Shown one piece after another: positions 16,588 through 25,145 of a DNA stretch of 64,000 nt (position 1 is the stretch's first letter; each line of letters begins with the position of its first letter). The DNA comes from Flavisphingomonas formosensis (GTDB taxonomy: Bacteria; Pseudomonadota; Alphaproteobacteria; Sphingomonadales; Sphingomonadaceae). The translations under genes and the position numbers were made by a program. Below the pieces are notes generated by a model. The model saw only the letters and a list, made by a program, of their open reading frames with translations. It was not told the DNA's origin and ran no database searches. The stretch spans positions 186,001-250,000 of the forward strand of contig NZ_WRPK01000008.1 in the NCBI RefSeq assembly GCF_009755815.1, read 5' to 3'.

Positions 16588-16876
16588 GACAAGGGCGGCG
16601 ATTGCCGATGGTGCGGCATCCGCCACATTCGCCAAATTCTGCGGCAGAATCAGGTGCCTGCCGCCAAATGTCCGCCAAGCGGCGCGCACCGCGCTACGCT
16701 GCGCCGAGGAAACTTGCCGACTTTCGGACGATACTTCGAATCGCAACCAATTCGGTTAAAAAGGTATCGCCCTTCACGGCTTAGCAAGGTTGCAATGGTG
16801 CAGCCCTGCCCTAGCATCCGCCGGGCAGGGTAATAATCGCGGTGAGCGCGTGGCGTAAGCGTACCGGGATGGAAAA

Positions 16877-17371
16877 ATGAAGACCGAATCTGAGCTGGGC
16901 GATGCGGTACTGTTGGGCGAAGCGATACGCGCTATCCGCAAGTATAGACGCATGCGCACGTCCGAGGTCGCCAAGGCGCTCGACATGCCGACGCGAACCT
17001 ACGAGCATCTCGAAGCGGGCCAAGGCCGCATAAGTTATGATCGGCTCGCGCGCTTTGCCGAAGTGACCAATAGCGATTCGGTCGCTTTGATTATCGCGAT
17101 GATGCTTGGCGAGCCTTCCTTCGCCATCCACTGTGCGGATAACAAGCTTGCCGAGGTGATGATGCACGCACTAGGCGAATTAAACGAGGATCTGGGCGCC
17201 GATATCGGCTTCCTCGAGACGCGAACCATTATCGCTGCTTTCCGCAAGGCATGCCACGAACTCTCCGAACATGTCCGTAAGCGAGATACGTTCGCAGAGA
17301 ATTGGCTTCGCGATCGCACCGAAAAAGCCCGCGCCGCTCCAGCCACTCCGCAGAAGCGCCGACTGATGTGA
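16877..17371 (+). CDS. Xre-family helix-turn-helix regulator
   Basis: A 164-residue protein with an N-terminal HTH (LLGEAIRAIRKYRRMRTSEV, AKALDMPTRTYEHLEAGQG, ISYDRLARFAEVTNSD), followed by about 85 residues with no recognised domain. It is a single gene diverging from the GntR regulator across a 289-base gap with no other gene. Its targets are unknown. It could belong to the lasso locus or to the insertion-rich zone on its right. Confidence 0.8.
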   Translation: MKTESELGDAVLLGEAIRAIRKYRRMRTSEVAKALDMPTRTYEHLEAGQGRISYDRLARFAEVTNSDSVALIIAMMLGEPSFAIHCADNKLAEVMMHALGELNEDLGADIGFLETRTIIAAFRKACHELSEHVRKRDTFAENWLRDRTEKARAAPATPQKRRLM

Positions 17372-17633
17372 CAGCATCAGGACGGGAGCGACCGACATGC
17401 TCCGGCAGGCGAATCCATGGTCCGGCTTTCAGGGTACTCGCTCGCTATGACGGGACCACGTTCGAGGTCAGCTCGGTGCCGTAGCACATTGGGAAGCGGT
17501 TCCTTGGAGAGCCGCATTGCCTTGGTGGAGGCAAGGGCGCATAGCGCCCGCGGGCTTCACCAAGGCGGCCATGACCGGCCAGCAGATCTCTAAAGTGAAG
17601 TTGTCGACTCAACACTTTGGAGACTGACCGACC
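17372..17633. other. Left end of the IS110-family remnant, no coding sequence
   Basis: Sequence upstream of the interrupted IS110 start (ATG 17634). It contains short GC-rich inverted repeats (for example GGGCGCATAGCGCCC near 17526-17540). Intact IS110 elements carry their non-coding bridge RNA in this position, so part of it could be a bridge-RNA relic; no specific structure was confirmed. Confidence 0.35.
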
Positions 17634-17642
17634 ATGACCAAA

Positions 17643-17650
17643 GCGCAGTC
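17643..17650. repeat. 8-bp target-site duplication, left copy
   Basis: GCGCAGTC immediately left of the IS256 inverted repeat; an identical copy lies at 18989-18996. Eight bases is the usual IS256-family duplication length. Confidence 0.92.
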
Positions 17651-18988
17651 GGTAGTGTGCGGGAGGTTCTGCAAAATCCCTTGAGGATCTGAGCGGCCAT
17701 GGCAGCCTGGTGATGTTCGACGTCACCAACTCCATCGGAGTGCCACCATGACCAGGAGCGAGAATAAGCCATCGATAGCCGCCGTCAAAGAGCTGATGGT
17801 TGGCAACCAGGACGCGTTGCGTGAGATCGTGCGTGATCTGCTGCAGGAGATGCTTGAAGGGGAGATGACCGAGGCGCTGGGTGCTGGGAAGAGCGAACGC
17901 ACGGACGGTCGCGTTGGCTATCGGTCAGGCCATTATAACCGCACGCTGATCACCCGGGTCGGCAAGCTCGAGCTGCGGGTGCCGCAGGATCGGGAGGGTC
18001 GGTTTTCGACCGAGCTGTTCGAACGCTACCAGCGGTCGGAGCAGGCGCTGGTAGCGGCGCTGGCCGAGATGTATGTCCAAGGCGTGTCGACGCGGAAGGT
18101 GAAGGCGATCACCGAGGAGCTGTGCGGCCACAGCTTCTCGGCCTCGACGATCTCGGCGATCAACAAGCGGCTGGATGCGAGTCTCGCGGCCTTCGCACGA
18201 CGGCGCCTGGACGAGCCGTTCGCCTATCTGATCATCGATGCGAAGTACGAGAAGGTCCGCCAGGCCGGCGTCGTGCGCTCCTGCGCGGTGCTGATCGCGC
18301 TCGGCGTCGACTGGGAAGGGCGCCGGCAGATCCTCGCGGTGGAGCTTGCCAATCGCGAGAGCCGCTCGTCGTGGAAGGACTTCCTGGTTGGCCTTCGCGA
18401 TCGCGGGTTGCACGGCGTCGAATATGTTGTCGCTGACGATCATGCTGGGCTGCGTGCGGCGGTGCGCGAGGTGCTGCCCGACGCCTGGTTCCAACGCTGT
18501 TATGTCCACTTCCTGCGCAACGCGCTCGATCATCTGCCCCGCAAAGCCGATGACGACTGCCTGCAGGAACTGCGCTGGATCTACGATCGCCGCGCCTTGT
18601 CGGAGGCGAAAAGCGATCTCGCCGCCTGGCTCAAGAAATGGTCGCCGCGCTACCCCAAGCTCACCAGCTGGGCCGAGGAGCATATCGAGGAGACGTTCAC
18701 CTACTATCGGCTGCCGCGTCAGCATCACAAACATATGAAGAGCACCAACATGCTCGAGCGGTTCAACGAGGAGATCAAGCGCAGGACGATCGTCCTGCGC
18801 ATCTTCCCCAACGAAGACAGCTGCTTGAGGCTGATCCGGGCGCTCGCCGTCGAAACCCACGAGAACTGGCTCGAGGCCAACCGCTACCTCAACATGAACG
18901 ATCTGAAGGAGATGAAGAAAGCCCACCTGCGACAAGCCGCCTAGCCAGAATGCCTGGCCGCCTTTTGCAGGACTTGCCGCACACTACC
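17651..18988 (+). mobile_element. IS256-family insertion sequence, complete (1338 bp)
   Basis: Terminal inverted repeats begin GGTAGTGTGCGG on the left (17651) and, read on the - strand, GGTAGTGTGCGG on the right (ending 18988). They share CTGCAAAA after six diverged bases. Both ends abut the same 8-bp duplication GCGCAGTC. The one transposase gene is intact, so the element may still be mobile. Perfect duplications imply direct insertion with little later rearrangement. Confidence 0.93.
17748..18944 (+). CDS. IS256-family transposase
   Basis: A 398-residue DDE transposase of the Mutator-like IS256 family. The N-terminal region has EIVRDLLQEMLEGEMTEALG and GYRSGHYNRTL. Catalytic acids lie in YLIIDAKYEKVR, VEYVVADDHAGLRAAVREVL and the C-terminal ERFNEEIKRRT block. 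The signature WFQRCYVHFLRNALDHLP is present. Length and reading frame are normal for the family. It is the only gene of the IS and shows no damage. Confidence 0.96.
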   Translation: MTRSENKPSIAAVKELMVGNQDALREIVRDLLQEMLEGEMTEALGAGKSERTDGRVGYRSGHYNRTLITRVGKLELRVPQDREGRFSTELFERYQRSEQALVAALAEMYVQGVSTRKVKAITEELCGHSFSASTISAINKRLDASLAAFARRRLDEPFAYLIIDAKYEKVRQAGVVRSCAVLIALGVDWEGRRQILAVELANRESRSSWKDFLVGLRDRGLHGVEYVVADDHAGLRAAVREVLPDAWFQRCYVHFLRNALDHLPRKADDDCLQELRWIYDRRALSEAKSDLAAWLKKWSPRYPKLTSWAEEHIEETFTYYRLPRQHHKHMKSTNMLERFNEEIKRRTIVLRIFPNEDSCLRLIRALAVETHENWLEANRYLNMNDLKEMKKAHLRQAA

Positions 18989-18996
18989 GCGCAGTC
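18989..18996. repeat. 8-bp target-site duplication, right copy
   Basis: GCGCAGTC, identical to 17643-17650, immediately right of the IS256 terminal repeat. Confidence 0.92.
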
Positions 18997-19099
18997 CTAC
19001 TCCCGCCGATGCCGTGCTGGTAGCTATCGATATGTCGAAGCACCGTCAGGAGGTGCTGATCGAAAGCCCCGAAGGCGGGCGCCGACGGCGCATGACGGG

Positions 19100-19214
19100 A
19101 CTGGTAGCGAACGCTCTTGCGATCAGCATCGATGACACGGCACGCCTACCGCTCGCTCATGCCGTGATGCGCCTCGAGATGCGCAACGGCTCTGCGCTGA
19201 GCAGCGGGCGTCAC
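19100..19214 (-). pseudogene. IS3-family orfB fragment with nonsense codon
   Basis: From GTG 19214, overlapping the restored orfA stop: VTPAAQRRAVAHLEAHHGMS, then ER, a TAG stop, and ACRVIDADRKSVRYQSR. This matches the N-terminus of IS407-type orfB, where the stop would normally be Arg. It ends at the junction with the IS110 remnant, so the integrase catalytic domain is absent. Confidence 0.75.
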
Positions 19215-19476
19215 CAATTTTTTCCGAGAAGATCCCTCAACGCCGCGTTCTCAGCATCGCGTCCGCCAGCAACCGCTTCAGCTTCGCGTTCTCGTCCTCT
19301 AGCGACCGCAAGCGCTTCGTCTCGGACACTTCCAGGCCGCCACACCTGACCTTCCAGTTGTAGATCATCGCCTCCGATATGCCGTGTCGCCGCGCCAGAT
19401 CGGCGGTCTTCACGCTCGCCTCCGCCTCCTTCAGCACACCGATGATCTGCTCTTCCGTGAACCTCGTGCGCTTCAT
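19211..19476 (-). pseudogene. IS3-family orfA, one-base deletion
   Basis: Begins MKRTRFTEEQIIGVLKEAEA, with the HTH TADLARRHGISEAMIYNWK and leucine-zipper-like LRSLEDENAKLKRLLADAML. The frame then breaks: reading CTGGAG instead of CTGAG near 19250 restores ENAALRDLLGKNW and a stop at 19211, the normal orfA ending. As written it terminates early with RTRR. orfA supplies the DNA-binding part of the fused IS3 transposase. Confidence 0.8.
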
Positions 19477-19561
19477 CTCGTCCGTCTTCTCGATTAGGCC
19501 AGACTCTAATCGCAACTGGAGGAAATTACCCGGGCTAGGTCAAAGTCCGTCGCCGCCACCC

Positions 19562-20677
19562 TCACACGGCAAGCCAAGAAGGGTCGATCTCATTCAAGCC
19601 GAGCTCTGCTGCGGGCGGCGGGCAGGCGATGGCGCCCGGCGTGCGGCTGAAACGGGGCGCCGGCATCGGCTGCATCACGCCCGCTACTTCCCCGAACAGC
19701 CCGCGCGCCCGCGCATGGGCATGGGCCGCAGCCTCGTCGGGTGACAGGACCGGCGTCACGCATGCATCCTTGCTCCCAAAAACCTCCTCCCATTCGCGGC
19801 GCGTGCGGCTCGCGAAGATCTCGGCGAAACGCACCTTCATCGCGGGCCAGGCGGCGACATCATGTTGCCGGGGGAAAGTGGCCGGATCGATTTCCAGCCC
19901 TTCGATCAGCGCGGCATAGAATTTCGGCTCGATCGAACCCACCGCCATATGGTGGCCGTCCGACGTGGCGTAGACGTCGTAGAAGGGCGCCCCACTGTCG
20001 AGCAGGTTCGATCCGCGCTCGTCCCGCCAGCGGCCCATGGCGCGATAGCCGTGGATCATGGTGGCAAGCAGCGCGGCGCCTTCGGTCATCGCCGCATCGA
20101 CGACCTGTCCCTGCCCGGAGCCGCGTGCTTCCAGCAGCGCGCAGACGATGCCATAGGCCATCAGCATCCCGCCGCCGCCCATGTCCGCCACCAGATTGAG
20201 GTTGGGTGACGGCGCCTCGTCCTTGCGGCCGCAGAGCCAGAGGCCGCCGGACATGGCGAAATAGTTGATGTCGTGGCCGGCAAGATGCGCCATCGGCCCG
20301 TCCTGCCCCCAGCCCGTCATGCGGGCATAGACGAGACGCGGATTGCGCGCATGACAGACGTCAGGCCCGAGACCGAGCCGCTCCATCACCCCGGGCCGAT
20401 AGCCTTCGAGCAGCACGTCCGCCGCCTCGACCAGCGACAGCAAGGCGGCCACGCCGTCCGCTGTCTTGAGATCGAGGCAGATGCTCTCACGCCCGCGGTG
20501 CAGCAGGTTGCGCGAGGGATCGATCGGCGGGATCGCCGCCGGCGCGCCGGCGCGTTCGACGCGGAGCACGGTCGCGCCCATATCGGCCAGCATCATCGCG
20601 CAGAACGGCCCCGGTCCGACACCTGCAATCTCCAATATCCTGACGCCGACCAGCGGCCCGCTTCTCTGCACCGTCAT
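19562..20677 (-). CDS. CaiB/BaiF family, alpha-methylacyl-CoA racemase-like
   Basis: A 371-residue class III CoA-transferase-fold protein: LEIAGVGPGPFCAMMLADMG, MTGWGQDGPMAHLAGHDINY, VVDAAMTEGAALLATMIHG. The AGHDINY block, with its His, and the VVDAAMxEG block, with Glu rather than the Asp of formyl-CoA transferases, are features of alpha-methylacyl-CoA racemases. These interconvert 2R and 2S methyl-branched acyl-CoAs by a 1,1-proton shift. It lies 31 bases after the BKACE gene in the same operon. Start 20677 was chosen at MTVQRSGPLVGV; the longer frame has no homology. A true CoA transferase remains possible. Confidence 0.85.
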   Translation of the reverse strand: MTVQRSGPLVGVRILEIAGVGPGPFCAMMLADMGATVLRVERAGAPAAIPPIDPSRNLLHRGRESICLDLKTADGVAALLSLVEAADVLLEGYRPGVMERLGLGPDVCHARNPRLVYARMTGWGQDGPMAHLAGHDINYFAMSGGLWLCGRKDEAPSPNLNLVADMGGGGMLMAYGIVCALLEARGSGQGQVVDAAMTEGAALLATMIHGYRAMGRWRDERGSNLLDSGAPFYDVYATSDGHHMAVGSIEPKFYAALIEGLEIDPATFPRQHDVAAWPAMKVRFAEIFASRTRREWEEVFGSKDACVTPVLSPDEAAAHAHARARGLFGEVAGVMQPMPAPRFSRTPGAIACPPPAAELGLNEIDPSWLAV

Positions 20678-20708
20678 ATGGATTCCAACCCCAGTCCCCA
20701 AGTTTCCG

Positions 20709-21638
20709 TCATATCGCAGTACGATCGCCGCCCTTGAGGGCCAGCATCGCGCGCGCCTCTTCCGGCGTCGCGACGGAGAGCCCCAACCCTTCGATGATAC
20801 GCCGTGCGGTCGCCACCTGCTCCGCATTGGTCTGCGCCAACCGCCCCGGCCCGGCCCAGAGCGAATCCTCCAGCCCGACGCGTACATTGCCGCCCATCGC
20901 AGCCGCCATCGCGACGATGCGCATCTGGCGCGCGCCGGCGCCGAGCACCGACCATTCATATTGATCGCCGAACAGCCGGTCTGCCGTCCGCTTCATGTGC
21001 ATCACATCATCCGGATGGCTGCCGATGCCGCCCAATATGCCGAAGCAGGTCTGGACAAAGAGCGGCGGCTTGACGAGACCGCGCTCCAGGAAGTGCGCGA
21101 GATTGTAGAGATGGCTGGTATCGTAGCATTCGAACTCGAAGCGCGTGCCGAGCGGCGCCAGCAAGCCCAGCAGCCCCTCGATATCCTTGTAGCTGTTCTT
21201 GAAGACGAGATCGCGGGAGGCCTCGAGCAGCTGCGGCTCCCACGCATGCTTCCATTCGCTGTAGCGCTGCTGCATCGGGAAGAGGCCGAAGCCCATCGTA
21301 CCCATGTTGAGCGAGGCAACCTCGGGCTGGAAGTGCGTGGCGGGGCGCAGCCGCTCCTCCAGCCTCATCGAGGGATGGCCGCCGGTGGTGAGGTTGATCA
21401 CCGCATCGCAGCGCTGCTTGATCACCTTCAGGAAAGGCTCGAATAGGTCGGGATCCTGGTCGGGCCGGCCATCGACAGGATTGCGGGCGTGGAGATGGAT
21501 GATCGCCGCGCCCGCCTCCGCTGCGCCGATCGCCGCCTCGGCTATTTCCTCGGCGGTGACGGGCAAGTGCGGCGACATGGTCGGCGTGTGGATCGCGCCG
21601 GTGACAGCGCAGGAAATGATGACTTTGCCTTTGGCCAA
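20709..21638 (-). CDS. BKACE family (3-keto-5-aminohexanoate cleavage enzyme-like)
   Basis: A 309-residue TIM-barrel Zn enzyme. The metal motif IIHLHARNP (HxH) is followed by DPDLFEPFLKVIKQRCDAVI, NLTTGGHPSMRLEERL and EVASLNMGTMGFG. The family splits beta-keto acids with acetyl-CoA into acetoacetate and a new acyl-CoA, and side-chain specificity varies widely. It would trim a beta-keto acid intermediate of the pathway; the actual substrate cannot be inferred. It begins an operon with the racemase-like gene behind a promoter-like element at 21789-21816. Confidence 0.9.
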   Translation of the reverse strand: MAKGKVIISCAVTGAIHTPTMSPHLPVTAEEIAEAAIGAAEAGAAIIHLHARNPVDGRPDQDPDLFEPFLKVIKQRCDAVINLTTGGHPSMRLEERLRPATHFQPEVASLNMGTMGFGLFPMQQRYSEWKHAWEPQLLEASRDLVFKNSYKDIEGLLGLLAPLGTRFEFECYDTSHLYNLAHFLERGLVKPPLFVQTCFGILGGIGSHPDDVMHMKRTADRLFGDQYEWSVLGAGARQMRIVAMAAAMGGNVRVGLEDSLWAGPGRLAQTNAEQVATARRIIEGLGLSVATPEEARAMLALKGGDRTAI

Positions 21639-21788
21639 GACCTTCCCCTTTCACAGCGGTGGCGGGATTTACGCGGCGGATCGAAAGGGGCGCGGAACCG
21701 CCGCGCGAAACGGGTCTACCCCGTCCGCCAGCCGATCGCCCATGTTCGAAAGTCCGCCGGAACCCTCACCAAGATTATAATGCAGCAT

Positions 21789-21816
21789 ATCATATATATA
21801 CGAACTTAATTTGCAA
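21789..21816 (-). promoter_or_regulatory. Promoter-like element of the BKACE operon (shared motif, site 1)
   Basis: On the - strand: TTGCAA, 16 bases, TATGAT, with AGTTCG ending six bases before the -10-like hexamer. A 36-base stretch (21783-21818) matches 62307-62342 at 28 positions. It lies about 145 bases before the BKACE start. Confidence 0.6.
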
Positions 21817-21833
21817 TCGCTGAACCGCTCCGG

Positions 21834-23057
21834 TCAGGCATTGGCCAGTTCCTTGAGCGGACAGGAGGCATCGGCGAGCAGCTCCGGCGCGATCACCGCG
21901 CCGGCTTCGACCAGCTTCCGGCCTTGGGCATAGTCCTTGACGGCATTGACGCAATCGAGCGCGATCAGCTGGCCGCGCCTGAGATAGGCGACGGTGAAGC
22001 TGCGCGTCGCGGGATCGCCGCGGAGCACCGTCCGATCATGCTGGGCGGAAATGCCCACCGTCTGCAGGCGCAGGTCATATTGATTCGACCAGAACCAGGG
22101 GAGCGCCACGTAGGGCGCCGGGGCGCCGGCAATGGCCTTTGCGGCAGAGGCGGCCTGATCATTGGCATTCTGCACGGATTCGAGGCGGATCACCGCATCT
22201 TCGGCGAAGCGATTGGCATGGGCGGCGCAATCGCCGATCGCATAGACGTGCGACAGACTCGTCCGGCAATGGTCGTCGACATGGACGCCGTTGCCCCCTT
22301 CGGCGCCGGCGGCGAGCAAGGGCGCGACCGCAGGCACGATGCCGATGCCGACGATGGCGAGTTGCGCCGGCACGAATGTCTCATCGGTCAGGCGTACGCC
22401 CTCGATGCGGTCCCTCCCCTCGAAGGCGACGACGCCAACGCCGGTACGCAGATCGACGCCGTGCCGGCGATGCTCCGCTTCGAAGAAGGCCGAAAGATCG
22501 GGGCCTGCAACACGTGCCAGCACCCGCGGCAATACCTCCAGCAGGGTTACGTCCTTGCCCATGGCGCGCAATGCCGCCGCCGCCTCCAGCCCGATGTAGC
22601 CGCCGCCGATGACAGCGACTCTCTCCACGCAGGGCAGTTCTGCCAGGATCGCATCGATATTGGCACGATCGCGGATCGCGTGCACGCCGGCAAGCTCGCT
22701 GCCCGGGCAATCGAGCATGCGCGGATCGCCCCCGGCCGACCAGATCAGATCGCCGAAACCGACGATACGGCCGTCACGCAGCGACACCGTCCTCGCACCG
22801 GCATCGAGCGCGACCACTTCCGCGCCTAGGATCATCTCGACCCCCTTCTCGGCCCAGAAATCCGGGGGGCGGATCAGCAGCCGCTCGAACGGCTTCTGGC
22901 CCAGCATATAGTCTTTGGAAAGCGGCGGCCGCTCATAGGGCAGCTCCGCCTCCCGCCCGATGATCGCGATCGTGCCCGAAAATCCGTTCTGGCGGAGCAA
23001 CACGGCGGCGCTGCTGCCGCCCTGCCCTGCTCCGACGATCACGACATCATAGGTCAT
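21834..23057 (-). CDS. FAD-dependent ferredoxin reductase (rhodocoxin/putidaredoxin reductase type)
   Basis: A 407-residue flavoprotein: FAD site [23 protein letters not shown] site [20 protein letters not shown]-binding [12 protein letters not shown], and a C-terminal reductase domain ([10 protein letters not shown]). Such enzymes pass electrons from NAD(P)H to a [2Fe-2S] ferredoxin that serves a P450 or oxygenase. The gene diverges from a Rieske ferredoxin gene, and a P450 lies 4.5 kb to the right, so a three-part P450 system is likely. ATG 23057 has a GGAGGG site; the upstream frame is unsupported. Confidence 0.9.
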   Translation of the reverse strand: MTYDVVIVGAGQGGSSAAVLLRQNGFSGTIAIIGREAELPYERPPLSKDYMLGQKPFERLLIRPPDFWAEKGVEMILGAEVVALDAGARTVSLRDGRIVGFGDLIWSAGGDPRMLDCPGSELAGVHAIRDRANIDAILAELPCVERVAVIGGGYIGLEAAAALRAMGKDVTLLEVLPRVLARVAGPDLSAFFEAEHRRHGVDLRTGVGVVAFEGRDRIEGVRLTDETFVPAQLAIVGIGIVPAVAPLLAAGAEGGNGVHVDDHCRTSLSHVYAIGDCAAHANRFAEDAVIRLESVQNANDQAASAAKAIAGAPAPYVALPWFWSNQYDLRLQTVGISAQHDRTVLRGDPATRSFTVAYLRRGQLIALDCVNAVKDYAQGRKLVEAGAVIAPELLADASCPLKELANA

Positions 23058-23178
23058 CGTCCACCCTCCTCTGCGCGTCTTGCCACGCCCGTCCGGCTCC
23101 AGCCGCCGTCCGGTTTCCGTAGGATCGCGCCACCGCATGGATTGCATTGCCATTCCATTGTGATAGTAGGTTCCTTAT

Positions 23179-23198
23179 AGTTCGGTAGCATATTATAC
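23179..23198 (+). promoter_or_regulatory. Promoter-like element before the Rieske ferredoxin gene (shared motif, site 3)
   Basis: AGTTCG (23179-23184), six bases, then TATTATAC (23191-23198), the same spacing as the other three sites. It lies in the 153-base divergent gap. Its -35 region is weak. A start of transcription near 23203 would leave a very short leader. Confidence 0.5.
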
Positions 23199-23216
23199 AC
23201 TTCGGAGCGGATGGAA

Positions 23217-23528
23217 ATGGCTTTGATCAAGGCGTGCGATCTCGCCGATCTGGAAGAAGGCGAAATCCTGAAGGCGGATCTCGAGGGACAGCCGTCCATC
23301 GCCCTGTACAGGATCGACGGCGAGGTGTTCGCCACCCACGACACCTGCACCCATGGCGAAGCCAGCCTCTCCGAGGACGGCTATATCGAGGACGGCCAGG
23401 TGATCTGCAGCTGGCACGACGGCGCATTCGACATCCGCACCGGCCAGCCCTGCCGCCTGCCCTGCATGGATCCGATCCTTACCTTCCCAATCGAAATCCG
23501 CGATGGTGAGGTATTCATCGACCTGTAG
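23217..23528 (+). CDS. Rieske-type [2Fe-2S] ferredoxin
   Basis: A 103-residue single-domain Rieske protein. Cluster ligands: CTHGEASLSEDGYIEDGQ (C-x-H), then ICSWHDGAFDIRTG (C-x2-H). It probably carries electrons from the adjacent reductase to a monooxygenase; Rieske ferredoxins normally serve ring-hydroxylating oxygenases, but none is seen in the window, leaving the P450 as the local candidate. ATG 23217 has GGAG at nine bases; the ATG at 23211 would be too close. It has its own promoter-like element. Confidence 0.93.
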   Translation: MALIKACDLADLEEGEILKADLEGQPSIALYRIDGEVFATHDTCTHGEASLSEDGYIEDGQVICSWHDGAFDIRTGQPCRLPCMDPILTFPIEIRDGEVFIDL

Positions 23529-23570
23529 GGAAATCTTCCGGCAGGCTATCCGGTTCATCCCAAGATCATC

Positions 23571-23590
23571 GTCCCCGCAGAAGCGGGGAC
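23571..23590. repeat. REP-like palindrome
   Basis: Perfect stem GTCCCCGC / GCGGGGAC with loop AGAA, in the 201-base gap between the convergent ferredoxin and aldehyde dehydrogenase genes. The gap holds no gene. The palindrome probably acts as a transcript end or is a dispersed extragenic repeat. Confidence 0.6.
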
Positions 23591-23729
23591 CATCTCCCTC
23601 TATCGGCAATGCCCCTGCTTTCTTAGGGATAGCGAAAAAGGACGGATGATGTTCTAAGAGAGGAGGAAATCATGTGATTGTACGCCCAACTCTCTCCTGT
23701 TGCTAGACCTATCTCGATCGGCACCTGGC

Positions 23730-25130
23730 TCAGGCTGGCACGAATACCAGTCGTCTCTGGGTGAATTCCTCCAGGCCCGCCTGTCCCAGTTCCTGTCCCA
23801 TGCCCGATTGCTTCGCCCCGCCCATCGGCACGAAGGGATTGATGTTCATGTGGGAATTGATCCAGACCATGCCGGTCTCCATCCGGCTCGCCACCGCCAG
23901 CGCCCGGGCGGTGTCGCCGGCCCAGACGGTGCCACCCAGCCCTTGATCGGTATCGTTGGCCCGCGCGATCGCGTCGTCGACATCGCTGTAGCGCAAAACC
24001 GGCAGCACCGGGCCGAACTGCTCCTCGCGGACGATGCGGGCATCGTCGTCGATATCCCGTACGATCGCCGGCCGGATGAAATAGCCGGGCCGATCCAGCG
24101 TCTCGCCGCCGATCACGGTGCCGCGCTCGGTCGCTTCCGCGATCATCTCGCGCACCTTGTCATACTGCGCCTTGTTCTGCAGGGGGCCATATTGCGCGCC
24201 CTGCTGCGTACCCTCGTCGACCACCGCCAGCTTGGCAAGCGCAGCGAGTTCGTCGCAGATCGCGTCATATTGGGAGTCGTGCACATAGGCGCGCTTGATC
24301 GCGAGGCAGACCTGGCCGCTGTTGACCATCGCGCCTTCGAACAGGCTTTTCGCGACGCTCTTTGGATCGACGTCGTCGAGCACGATGGCGGCATCGTTGC
24401 CACCAAGCTCCAGCGTGATCCGCTTGAGCAGGCTGGACGCGCTCGCCATCACCTTCCTGCCCGTCGCGGTCGACCCGGTGAACGACACTTTCGCAATATC
24501 GGGATGCGCAGTCAGCACTCCACCCAGATCATTGGCGTCGGCGATCATGTTGAACACGCCCGCCGGAAGATACCGATTGAACATCTCAGCGATGCGCAAC
24601 GATACCAGCGGCGTAGTCGGCGCCGGCTTCGCCACCACCGTATTGCCGGCGAGCAGCGCCGCGGGCGCCTTCACCATGAGCAGCGAGATGGGGAAATTCC
24701 ACGGCATGATGGTGGCGACCACGCCGAGCGGATAACGCTGCTCGACGAAGCGGCCGCCGGCACCCTCCTGCACCGTGCGATCGGGCAGATCGAGGCCTGC
24801 CAGCGCGCGCAGGATGAACGCCGATCCGCTGATCTCCTCCATCGCCTTGTCGAGCGGCTTGCCCTGCTCCGCGGTGAGAAGCCTGCTCAATTCCTCGAGC
24901 CGCGCCTCCATCTCCTCCGCGACCTTGATGATATGTGCGCGGCGATCGGCGATCGGCAGCGCAGCCCAGGCGGGGAAGGCCGCCTTGGCCGCAGCCACCG
25001 CCGCGTTGAGCTGCGCCTCGTCCGCGCGCGGACACTCCGCGACCGGCGCCTCGGTGGCGGGATTGATGACCGGCATGCTCCGCACGCCGGCCACCAGCTC
25101 CCCGCCGATGACGAGATGAAAGGGTGCCAT
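23730..25130 (-). CDS. NAD(P)-dependent aldehyde dehydrogenase
   Basis: A 466-residue ALDH-superfamily enzyme: cofactor block TIMPWNFPISLLMVKAPAAL, FTGSTATGRKVMA, catalytic Glu in ITLELGGNDAAIVL, nucleophile Cys in NSGQVCLAIKRAYV, and the EEQFGPVLPV block. It oxidises an aldehyde to a carboxylate, plausibly the product of the P450 and alcohol dehydrogenase encoded just to the right. It follows the TonB receptor by 15 bases in one operon, so uptake and oxidation appear co-expressed. Confidence 0.92.
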   Translation of the reverse strand: MAPFHLVIGGELVAGVRSMPVINPATEAPVAECPRADEAQLNAAVAAAKAAFPAWAALPIADRRAHIIKVAEEMEARLEELSRLLTAEQGKPLDKAMEEISGSAFILRALAGLDLPDRTVQEGAGGRFVEQRYPLGVVATIMPWNFPISLLMVKAPAALLAGNTVVAKPAPTTPLVSLRIAEMFNRYLPAGVFNMIADANDLGGVLTAHPDIAKVSFTGSTATGRKVMASASSLLKRITLELGGNDAAIVLDDVDPKSVAKSLFEGAMVNSGQVCLAIKRAYVHDSQYDAICDELAALAKLAVVDEGTQQGAQYGPLQNKAQYDKVREMIAEATERGTVIGGETLDRPGYFIRPAIVRDIDDDARIVREEQFGPVLPVLRYSDVDDAIARANDTDQGLGGTVWAGDTARALAVASRMETGMVWINSHMNINPFVPMGGAKQSGMGQELGQAGLEEFTQRRLVFVPA

Positions 25131-25145
25131 CCTTTTCCTCCCGGA

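Larger units (their letters stand above)
17634..19099 (+). pseudogene. IS110-family transposase fragment, interrupted by IS256
   Basis: Removing the IS256 element (17651-18988) and one target copy joins ATGACCAAAGCGCAGTC to sequence encoding AVLVAIDMSKHRQEVLIESP and GGRRRRMTG, the N-terminal RuvC-like start of IS110 transposases with the first catalytic Asp in VAID. The join is one base out of frame, so the copy carries a further small indel. It breaks off near 19099, where IS3-type sequence begins on the other strand. Only about 35 of some 330-400 codons remain, so it is dead. Confidence 0.7.
19100..19542 (-). mobile_element. IS3-family (IS407-like) element remnant
   Basis: This is the left portion of an IS3-type element. 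A probable outer end reads TGACCTAGCCCGGG from 19542 on the - strand. orfA follows, damaged by one missing base, and then the first 40 or so codons of orfB with an in-frame stop. The rest of orfB is missing where the IS110 remnant begins near 19099. No target duplication could be assigned. Confidence 0.75.
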
